The position numbers and the translations under genes are program-made. Of a stretch of DNA of 5,878 nt, positions 1 to 5,429 are shown one piece after another (within the stretch, counting starts at the first letter, position 1; the number at the start of each line of letters is the position of its first letter). The stretch spans positions 1-5,878 of the forward strand of contig CAMCFM010000309.1 in the NCBI GenBank assembly GCA_945874095.1, given 5' to 3'. Below the pieces are notes generated by a model. The model saw only the letters and a list, made by a program, of their open reading frames with translations, made no database searches and was not told the origin of the DNA. The stretch is from Candidatus Kuenenia stuttgartensis. Lineage in GTDB: Bacteria > Planctomycetota > Planctomycetia > Isosphaerales > Isosphaeraceae.

Positions 1-1
1 C

Positions 2-673
2 AAGCACCTTCCTGAAGAGACACATAAACCAGATCCAGCACAGGCTCCACCAATCGTGACTGCATTTCGTGAGCATTGGCGGGATATGTTCCGGGTTGCA
101 GGCGTGATGCTCATGGGCTCCGTTGGATTCTATCTGATATTCGTATTCCTCACGACTTATCTCTCTCAAACAGTAAAAGTTCCAATCTCTCAAGCCCTGG
201 AAATCAATACCTTCAGCATGATTGTTCTCATGCTGCTCATCCCATTCTACGGAAATCTGGCAGATAAAATCGGCCCGGCCCGAATTGTCGTGACGTCGGC
301 TTTTGCATGTCTGATTCTGGCTTGGCCATTGTTCTGGCTGTTGCATCACCAGAATCCATGGATTGACTTGATCGGCCAGTTGGGCTTTGTCATGGTGATT
401 GCGCCTTATCAGGGAGCATATCCTGCGCTGGTGGTCCAGATGTTGCCCAAAAATGCCAGATGTACAGTTCTATCGGTTGGTTTCAATTTATGCGTCGGCT
501 TGATTGGAGGCACCACTCCTATGGTTGCAAGTTATCTGATCAAAAAAACGCATGACGATCTCGCACCGGCGTGGTTCCTGATGGTTGCATCATTCATCAC
601 ATGGATCACGGTCTACATGTGGCAATTGAAACTAAGAAAAGATCGCATTTCAACGATGAAAACTTCATCCTGA
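2..673 (+). CDS. MFS transporter, metabolite:H+ symporter (ProP-like) type, C-terminal half (5' truncated by window)
   Basis: Inner-membrane secondary transporter of the major facilitator superfamily; the substrate cannot be read from the sequence, but the family carries small organic acids, betaines and similar solutes with protons. The frame is open to the left edge, giving 223 visible residues, about half of a typical 430-450 residue member. A GTG at 56 is in frame but is not a credible start, because the upstream codons are also open and the visible part begins just before TM7. About six hydrophobic segments follow (TM7-TM12). The TM8-TM9 loop motif GNLADKIGPAR is at visible residues 84-94. 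The stretch RCTVLSVGFNL then GLIGGTTP (about 153-173) resembles the MHS-type TM11 signature. The C-terminus is short, basic and cytoplasmic. The stop at 671-673 lies 28 bases before the dehydrogenase start on the same strand, suggesting one operon and a substrate linked to that enzyme. Family assignment is firm; subfamily is likely; substrate is unknown. Confidence 0.88.
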   Translation, partial: KHLPEETHKPDPAQAPPIVTAFREHWRDMFRVAGVMLMGSVGFYLIFVFLTTYLSQTVKVPISQALEINTFSMIVLMLLIPFYGNLADKIGPARIVVTSAFACLILAWPLFWLLHHQNPWIDLIGQLGFVMVIAPYQGAYPALVVQMLPKNARCTVLSVGFNLCVGLIGGTTPMVASYLIKKTHDDLAPAWFLMVASFITWITVYMWQLKLRKDRISTMKTSS

Positions 674-701
674 AAGTCTTTCAACAGGTCTCGAAATCGC
701 A

Positions 702-1811
702 ATGCAACAGAATGTTGATCCACCAAAGGCCGCTTTATTCCATGGGACTGACCTCCCATGGTCTTTTGTTGCCATTGATGAGACTTTGAAAATCGACGAT
801 TGTGCGATCATAAAAGCCGAAGCATGTACGCTTTGCTCAAGTGATATTCACACCGTCATGGGGCGAAGGGTTTCACCCACGCCATCCGTGCTTGGCCATG
901 AGGCAATTGGCCGTGTCATTAAATTACCTTCGGAATGGACTTTCAAGGATGTCAATGGAGAGCCTCTAGGAATTGGCCAGAGAGTGGTTTGGGGAGTTGC
1001 AGCCAGTTGCGGACAATGTTTGTTTTGCGTGAATTCGCTCACTCAGAAATGCACAAAACTGGTGAAATACGGTCATAACGTGCATCAAGCCGGCCAGACT
1101 CCGCGCGGAGGGTTTAGCGAACGGATTGAAATTGTCCGCGGAACGCCTGTGGTTGCATTGTCAGATGAAATACCAGCCTCCATGGCTTGTCTGGCTGCTT
1201 GTGCAGGAGCCACAGTGGCTGCTGCATTAAGAATCGCTGGAAATATCCGCCAGAAGCATGTTCTGGTCTATGGTGGAGGCGTATTGGGTGTGATTGCATG
1301 TCGGATGTCAAAATCGCTTGGTGCTGAAAATGTAATCTGTATAGAGCCCGATCAAATCCGCAGGCAGCGAGCGATACCATTTGGAGCCACACATGCGATT
1401 GATCCGAAATCAGAGGATTTAAACCAGGCATTAAAAGCTTTGGCAAATGATGGATTTGGAGCCGATCATGCTTTCGAATTCAGTGGGGCGACTTCAGCCT
1501 TTGAAAGCGCTATACATTCAGTTCGTACAGGAGGTAAAATTGTATTGGCAGGCGCTGTTTTTCCTGCCGGTGCAATTGCGATTGAGCCAGAACAGATTGT
1601 CAGACGGATGCTGACAATCCAGGGACTTCATAATTATTCAGCGATTGACTTGCAATCCGCAGTTGCATTTCTGGAAGCAGAATTCAGAGAATTTCCCGAT
1701 GTTTGGGAAATGCTTGCAGGTAAATCATTTCCGATTGATGAAATACAACAGGCATTTGACTGGGCTGCTGCGAACTCGGGTGTCAGGGCAATCATTTCGA
1801 TGCAGAAATGA
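702..1811 (+). CDS. zinc-dependent alcohol dehydrogenase (MDR), phosphonate-catabolism-associated (HpnZ-like) clade
   Basis: Cytoplasmic NAD(P)-dependent oxidoreductase of 369 residues, the usual length for zinc MDR enzymes. The N-terminal GroES-like domain has the catalytic zinc motifs C45-S-S-D48 and G65-H66-E67. The structural zinc lobe is complete: C103, C106, C109 and C117 in C-x2-C-x2-C-x7-C spacing. The Rossmann domain carries GGGVLG at 191-196 with acidic residues after the second strand (E215, D217), which favours NAD over NADP. Blocks such as VVWGVAASCG, KLVKYGH and EPEQIVRR-LTIQGLHNY match, from memory, the zinc dehydrogenases repeatedly found beside phosphonate catabolism genes (the TIGR03366 type). 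The substrate is unknown, and no C-P lyase or phosphonatase gene lies in the window. The ATG at 702 has only a weak, distant AGG upstream (686-688), so it may rely on translation from the preceding transporter gene 28 bases away. The 3' end overlaps the convergent methyltransferase gene by 20 bases. Confidence 0.9.
   Translation: MQQNVDPPKAALFHGTDLPWSFVAIDETLKIDDCAIIKAEACTLCSSDIHTVMGRRVSPTPSVLGHEAIGRVIKLPSEWTFKDVNGEPLGIGQRVVWGVAASCGQCLFCVNSLTQKCTKLVKYGHNVHQAGQTPRGGFSERIEIVRGTPVVALSDEIPASMACLAACAGATVAAALRIAGNIRQKHVLVYGGGVLGVIACRMSKSLGAENVICIEPDQIRRQRAIPFGATHAIDPKSEDLNQALKALANDGFGADHAFEFSGATSAFESAIHSVRTGGKIVLAGAVFPAGAIAIEPEQIVRRMLTIQGLHNYSAIDLQSAVAFLEAEFREFPDVWEMLAGKSFPIDEIQQAFDWAAANSGVRAIISMQK
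740..761 (+). repeat. perfect 8-bp inverted repeat near the start of the dehydrogenase gene
   Basis: CCATGGGA (740-747), a six-base spacer (748-753), then TCCCATGG (754-761). The RNA could form an 8-bp hairpin starting 38 bases after the start codon, within codons 13-20. The outer arms each contain an NcoI-like CCATGG palindrome. There is no T-run, so it is not an intrinsic terminator. It may be chance, or a structure that affects early translation. Confidence 0.4.
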
Positions 1812-2505
1812 CCATGGAACAGAGTCTGTCTGGAGAGTTCATCAACACCTTAGTTGTTGTGAAACCAGCGTTTGTGATTTTCTCATTCCAATCAGCAAGT
1901 GAAACCGGTCGGTCGTTCACGGCGACATGCTCGATAACAGTCTGGCGATAAGCCAGCGACATGGCCGACCAGAAATACCTGATCATCAGGCTCAACCGTT
2001 TTTTATGTTCGTCCAGAGTCTCATCTGGTAATAAAAAGGTTTCATAGGCGATAAACGCTCCACCCGGGTTCAGCCGATTGCGAATCAGATTGAAAAACCG
2101 GTCAAGATTTTCCAGGCCGAGATGATGCGCAGCGAGTCCAATATAAATCACATCGTATTTTTCTTCACCAGTGGCCAGAAAATCGAGATAGTCTGATTCT
2201 ACAAGAGTCTGATGCGTAATTTGAGAGGTGTTTCGCAAGGCCTCATTTAATGCCTGAGAGCTGGAATCTATGCCGGTGTAATTCACATTTCGGAAATTCT
2301 GAAGAACCCCGGCTGTGGTGGATGAATCACCACAGGCGAGGTCGACGAATGAAAATGAAATGTCAGTTCCAAACCGCTCAGAAAGCCATTGATTCAGAGC
2401 CGTGGCAGCCATGCTGTGCCAGAGATAGTCGTGCTCAATGATGGCTTGATAAGCTTTCCAGCTCTTGGTGAAAAGCTCGAAATTCTGAGAGTTCTCAGCA
2501 TTCAT
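1792..2505 (-). CDS. class I SAM-dependent methyltransferase
   Basis: Predicted soluble methyltransferase of 237 residues with a seven-strand Rossmann fold; the methyl acceptor is unknown. Motif I is VDLACGDSST (54-63), which binds SAM. The acidic residue ending strand 2 is D80 (GIDSS). Motif IV is YDVIYIGLAAHHL (117-129), and the post-motif strand is LNPGGAFIAYE (145-155). The C-terminal third, rich in aromatic and basic residues, probably shapes the acceptor site and matches no class I recognise. No signal peptide or membrane segment is seen. Its ATG overlaps the stop of the upstream CBM9-like gene as ATGA, which fixes the start and points to translational coupling. The stop lies inside the convergent dehydrogenase gene, with a 20-base tail-to-tail overlap. 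The HHL after motif IV resembles small-molecule methyltransferases, but this is not diagnostic. Confidence 0.88.
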   Translation of the reverse strand: MNAENSQNFELFTKSWKAYQAIIEHDYLWHSMAATALNQWLSERFGTDISFSFVDLACGDSSTTAGVLQNFRNVNYTGIDSSSQALNEALRNTSQITHQTLVESDYLDFLATGEEKYDVIYIGLAAHHLGLENLDRFFNLIRNRLNPGGAFIAYETFLLPDETLDEHKKRLSLMIRYFWSAMSLAYRQTVIEHVAVNDRPVSLADWNEKITNAGFTTTKVLMNSPDRLCSMVISASK

Positions 2506-3650
2506 TTGGAATCACTATCCCATGATGGATTGCGATGGATCCGTGAATCAGCATCCATTTTTAATTCCAGATCAGATTTACCGGCACGAGGAATGGTGAC
2601 AGTGGTCGCAAAATTTGACCCATCCGTCTTGGTATCAAGAGCGACCTTCCAGCCCTTTTCTTTCGGTGTTTTTAGGCCAAGCTGGTCAAAGGTTGCAGCA
2701 TATTTCTTATTTTTGCCTTGATAAGTCTTTTGAGCTTCGTAAACATCCATCAGCCACCAGCGTGCTTGCTGATCTTCGGCAATCACAGGCTTTTTAGCCT
2801 CTTCCGGAGTGTTCACGAACCGGACATGGCCCCAGGTTTCAGGCCGGTGCATGTCGATACGTCCCTGAGGGCTCCAGACCCAGTTATCTTCAGGGAAGCC
2901 AGGGACTTTTTTGTAGTTCCCATCTTTGTCAAGGGTGTGTCTCCATTCGACTCGCGAGAAATTCACTCGCCAGGTTTCTCCGGATTTTGGGGGGCACTGA
3001 CGACCCGCAAACTCCGCCAGAGATGCCCATGGAATGGCCCATTCCACTGTCCATGCTGTGTCTTGATCGGTGGAATTGTTCAAAGTGCCTTCGACAGCAA
3101 CCGCCGTTTTCAGGCCTGGCACTTCCCATTCGTTGAGAGCTGGGCCGCCGTCGCGATAGGCTTTGACGAGCCTTAAATCCCACTCAGTATTGAGGGCGTT
3201 AATTTCCAGCTCAAGGTATTGCTGGTTATCGCCATCGGGATCGATAAAGATCTCGAAATCGTTGTCCTGAAAGATGACGGAGTCGTGTTTCGTCAAAGTC
3301 CCCCAGACGTGGGGCTCTTCCAGACGTGCGGCGATGTAAAAATATTTTTGATCCCAAGCCATTTTCGCGCGGGTGCGGAAGCGCGGGGCAGGGCGGGCAT
3401 CGCCTTGAATGTCAACAAAATCTTCGGTCCAGGGCGCGTTTTTCCAGACATTGTCGTCGAGCTTGCCATCAATCACGGGTGCCTGTTGGGCCAGCAAGGC
3501 TCCATATCCTAACGGATGGACGACTTTGCATGACAAATTCGGGGCAACACGTAATTCAGGTTTGTCTTGAGCTTTAGTCTGTCCCAAGGGGATCAGAGCC
3601 AATACCGCGAGAGTCGGCCAAGATTTCTTCAGAAGAATTCGAGCATACAT
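2502..3650 (-). CDS. exported protein with CBM9-like carbohydrate-binding domain and pilin-like C-terminal region
   Basis: A 382-residue protein probably exported by Sec. The N-terminus has basic residues (R4, K8, K9), a hydrophobic core (about 11-22) and a likely cleavage site after TKA or KAQ near residue 28. The central region, about 50-278, looks like a CBM9-like domain: APVIDGKLDDNVWKNAPW at the first strand, acidic DNDFEIFIDPDGDNQQYLE (129-147), and aromatic-rich strands ending in WGHVRFVN. Such domains form a beta-sandwich that binds sugars, often with calcium; the ligand here is unknown. The tail, about 291-382, contains DVYEAQKTYQGKNKKYAATFDQL, which by eye recalls the periplasmic part of type IV pilin-like proteins, where an Ala- and Tyr-rich helix precedes a 'YAxxxxxLGL' turn; this is my inference. 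No catalytic glycosidase residues are recognised. It is the first gene of a two-gene unit with the methyltransferase. The ATG start is chosen because the signal peptide begins there. Confidence 0.85.
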   Translation of the reverse strand: MYARILLKKSWPTLAVLALIPLGQTKAQDKPELRVAPNLSCKVVHPLGYGALLAQQAPVIDGKLDDNVWKNAPWTEDFVDIQGDARPAPRFRTRAKMAWDQKYFYIAARLEEPHVWGTLTKHDSVIFQDNDFEIFIDPDGDNQQYLELEINALNTEWDLRLVKAYRDGGPALNEWEVPGLKTAVAVEGTLNNSTDQDTAWTVEWAIPWASLAEFAGRQCPPKSGETWRVNFSRVEWRHTLDKDGNYKKVPGFPEDNWVWSPQGRIDMHRPETWGHVRFVNTPEEAKKPVIAEDQQARWWLMDVYEAQKTYQGKNKKYAATFDQLGLKTPKEKGWKVALDTKTDGSNFATTVTIPRAGKSDLELKMDADSRIHRNPSWDSDSK

Positions 3651-3711
3651 GACGATTCGGTTCCGCTAGGTTCTGAGGTGATTTGGATGTGATCAGGTGA
3701 TCCACCAAGTG

Positions 3712-3730
3712 TTAGATTCGTTAGATTTCG
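3712..3730. repeat. near-perfect tandem repeat TTAGATTCG / TTAGATTTCG
   Basis: TTAGATTCG (3712-3720) is followed directly by TTAGATTTCG (3721-3730), differing by one inserted T. It sits in the divergent spacer, just downstream of the candidate minus-strand -10 box at 3733-3738. A regulator-binding site is possible; chance is equally possible for a repeat this short. Confidence 0.35.
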
Positions 3731-3732
3731 TC

Positions 3733-3760
3733 ACAATAACCGAAAGCTGGGTGTCGTCAA
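3733..3760 (-). promoter_or_regulatory. candidate sigma70-type promoter for the CBM9-like/methyltransferase pair
   Basis: Read on the minus strand, TTGACG (3760-3755, five of six matches to TTGACA) is followed after 16 bases by TATTGT (3738-3733, four of six matches to TATAAT). This would give a leader of about 75 bases before the ATG at 3650. The -10 box is weak and the spacer one base short of ideal, so this is a suggestion only. Confidence 0.28.
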
Positions 3761-3849
3761 AGGGCTTCCTGAAGATTAGGATAGGGGATCATGAACAAGA
3801 ACTTGCCGATATTGACACTGATGTGCCATTTTGCCCGGGGGCCACAAGG

Positions 3850-5262
3850 GTGACGCCACGCGAAGTATTAGCCTTGATCCGTCAGCGGGAAGTGACCATC
3901 GTTGACTTGCGCTATATGGACTTTCCAGGCGTTTGGCAGCACTTTGCAATTCCTGCCGAGGCTCTCACAGAAGAGGCTTTCGAAGAAGGCTTCAGCTTCG
4001 ATGGCTCGGCAGTCTCAGGCTGGAGGGCGATCAATGAGGAAGAACTTCTCGTTGTGCCTCAGTCCGAAACGGCTTTGATCGACCCGTTTCTTTCCAGACC
4101 GACTCTGGCCATGGTCTGTAATATTCAGGATCCGATCACTCACCAGGACTATGACCGCGACCCTCGCAATATCGCCCGTAAGGCTGTGGGATATTTAACG
4201 AGCACCGGTATCGCCGATCGGGCCGAGATTTCGACAGAACTTGAGTTCTTCGTTTTCGACGATGTCCGGTTCGGGCAGAACGTGCACGAAGGCTATTACC
4301 ACCTGGATTCCGTTGAAGGCGACTGGAACAATGGTCGTAAGGAAGGCCCGAACCTGGCTTACAAGCCTCGCACTGGATTGGGCTATTTCCCGTGCCCTCC
4401 AACAGATAGCTTCGCTGAGTTGAGAACTGAAATCGCCGGGATTCTGGCCGAATGTGGCATTCCGGTGACGAACCACCATCATGAACTCGCGACTGGTGGT
4501 CAGTGCGAAATCGACCTTGGGGCGGGCGATCTGCTCCGACACGCCGATCACCTGATGCTGGCCAAGTATATTGTTCGCAATGCCGCAAGAAGGGCTGGCA
4601 AAACAGCGACGTTCATGCCGAAGCCGTTGTATGAGGACAACGGTTCAGGTCTGCACACCTATTTCTCACTCTATCGCGACGATCAGCCACTGTTTCCTGG
4701 CTCTGGCTATGGCGGGATGTCTGAACTGGCGATGTATGCTATGGGCGGTATCATTTCCCACGCACCGGCTTTATGTGCTTTTGCGAACCCGACCACGAAC
4801 AGCTATAAGCGGCTCGTTCCCGGATTTGATGCCCCGACCAAGCTTTCATACAGTCGTCGGAATCGGTCTGCGATTATTCGACTTCCGTTGCATAATCCGA
4901 ACCCGGCCAGTCGCAGGCTTGAGTTTCGTTCGCCTGATGGTGCAGCCAATCCGTATCTACTTTTCTCAGCAATGCTTATGGCAGCTATTGATGGGATTCA
5001 GAAGAAGATTTCGCCGGGCGATCCGCTTGACAAAGACATTTACGACCTCCGTCCGGAGGAGCTTGAGAACGTGCCGACCACACCAAGGTCGCTCGACGCC
5101 GCTTTGGATGCTCTTCAGAAGGATCACGACTTTCTTCTGAACGGTGATGTCTTTACCTCGGACGTGATTGACACTTGGATTTGGTACAAACGTCAGCATG
5201 AGGTTGAGGCGGTTCGAGTCCGTCCGCATCCTTGGGAATTCGCTCTTTATTTTGACTGCTGA
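3850..5262 (+). CDS. glnA: type I glutamine synthetase
   Basis: Cytoplasmic dodecameric enzyme making glutamine from glutamate, ammonia and ATP. With GTG 3850 the protein has 470 residues and begins VTPREVLALI, as GS-I proteins do; E. coli GlnA has 469. Visible motifs are FDGSA (50-54), metal-binding STELEFF (E130, E132), NHHHELATGGQCE (E212, E220), NGSGLH (H269), NPTTNSYKRLVPG (R321), NRSAIIRLP and RRLEFRSPD. KDIYDLRPEE places Y398 where the adenylylated tyrosine of E. coli lies, so GlnE-type control is possible. The frame is open upstream to GTG 3697, which would add 51 residues of no recognised family; motif register favours 3850. A G-run at 3837-3841 is the only ribosome-site candidate. 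Oddities: GFDAP (D327) where the family has Glu, A54 where E. coli has Ser, and Y271 where E. coli has an ATP-contact His. Family assignment is certain; full activity is probable, not proven. Confidence 0.95.
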   Translation: MTPREVLALIRQREVTIVDLRYMDFPGVWQHFAIPAEALTEEAFEEGFSFDGSAVSGWRAINEEELLVVPQSETALIDPFLSRPTLAMVCNIQDPITHQDYDRDPRNIARKAVGYLTSTGIADRAEISTELEFFVFDDVRFGQNVHEGYYHLDSVEGDWNNGRKEGPNLAYKPRTGLGYFPCPPTDSFAELRTEIAGILAECGIPVTNHHHELATGGQCEIDLGAGDLLRHADHLMLAKYIVRNAARRAGKTATFMPKPLYEDNGSGLHTYFSLYRDDQPLFPGSGYGGMSELAMYAMGGIISHAPALCAFANPTTNSYKRLVPGFDAPTKLSYSRRNRSAIIRLPLHNPNPASRRLEFRSPDGAANPYLLFSAMLMAAIDGIQKKISPGDPLDKDIYDLRPEELENVPTTPRSLDAALDALQKDHDFLLNGDVFTSDVIDTWIWYKRQHEVEAVRVRPHPWEFALYFDC

Positions 5263-5319
5263 GAACGAATTGCGAGAAGCGAACGAAATCAGGGTTGCGA
5301 TCCAACAGCCACTCCAAAA

Positions 5320-5349
5320 TTGGCAGAATTCCATAACGTATGATAGAAT
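5320..5349 (+). promoter_or_regulatory. candidate sigma70-type promoter for the HMG-CoA reductase gene
   Basis: TTGGCA (5320-5325, five of six matches to TTGACA) is followed after 18 bases by TAGAAT (5344-5349, five of six to TATAAT). A second -10-like TATGAT lies at 5339-5344. Transcription would start near 5356 and give a leader of about 75 bases. It suggests the reductase gene can be transcribed independently of glnA. Confidence 0.38.
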
Positions 5350-5370
5350 GAAATAACGACCGCGAATCTT

Positions 5371-5386
5371 GGCTTTTCCAAAAGCC
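5371..5386 (+). repeat. short inverted repeat in the leader of the HMG-CoA reductase gene
   Basis: GGCTTTT (5371-5377), two bases, then AAAAGCC (5380-5386). With a realistic four-base loop the RNA stem is six pairs. No T-run follows (the next bases are TTGACTTGACTTTGG), so it is unlikely to be a terminator for glnA. It may be a leader hairpin or simply chance. Confidence 0.35.
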
Positions 5387-5429
5387 TTGACTTGACTTTG
5401 GGTTAGATCGAGTTGAGGCAAGAATCTCG

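Larger units (their letters stand above)
3651..3849. other. divergent intergenic region between the CBM9-like gene and glnA
   Basis: This 199-base spacer separates two divergent genes if glnA starts at GTG 3850; with the upstream GTG at 3697 it would shrink to 46 bases. It contains three GTGAT words (3678, 3689 and 3697), a near-tandem repeat at 3712-3730 and a possible minus-strand promoter at 3733-3760. I found no convincing plus-strand promoter for glnA, no sigma54 site with correct spacing, and no riboswitch I can recognise. Confidence 0.6.
5263..5429. other. intergenic region between glnA and the HMG-CoA reductase gene
   Basis: This 167-base spacer separates two same-strand genes. It holds a candidate promoter (5320-5349), a short perfect hairpin (5371-5386), overlapping TTGACT words (5387-5397) without a matching -10 box, and a GAGG (5415-5418) upstream of the next start. 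No intrinsic terminator with a T-run follows glnA. Confidence 0.6.

Noticed and set aside
1843..1859. CAACA...TGTTG inverted repeat past the dehydrogenase stop as a terminator
   Set aside because: The stem is only five weak pairs with a seven-base loop and no T-run, and it lies inside the methyltransferase gene.
2..2505. Slightly lower G+C on the left as a sign of horizontal transfer
   Set aside because: Sampled lines differ only modestly (29 of 60 G+C at 1321-1380 versus 33 of 60 at 4321-4380), and there are no mobility genes or boundary repeats.
2718..3176. 152-codon plus-strand open frame opposite the CBM9-like gene
   Set aside because: The minus-strand frame has a signal peptide and domain motifs; the plus-strand translation has none and no ribosome site.
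3303..3329. CCAGACGTG occurring twice (3303-3311 and 3321-3329)
   Set aside because: It lies within the CBM9-like coding region, is short and has no further copies; most likely chance.
3821..3835. Sigma54-like TGTGCC...TTGC upstream of glnA
   Set aside because: The GG/GC elements are too close together for a -24/-12 promoter, and the -24 GG is missing.
3812..3840. TTGACA at 3812-3817 as a -35 box for glnA
   Set aside because: The -10 position at normal spacing is G+C-rich (CCGGGG) with no resemblance to TATAAT, and it lies almost at the start codon.
4136..4588. Long minus-strand open frame (150 codons), with a second one at 4195-4551, inside glnA
   Set aside because: Both lie antisense to a certain glnA and their translations show no recognisable domain; they are by-products of its codon usage.
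4571..5140. 189-codon plus-strand open frame inside glnA
   Set aside because: It is in another frame of glnA, is rich in Arg and Cys, and shows no family motif; glnA motifs continue unbroken through the region.
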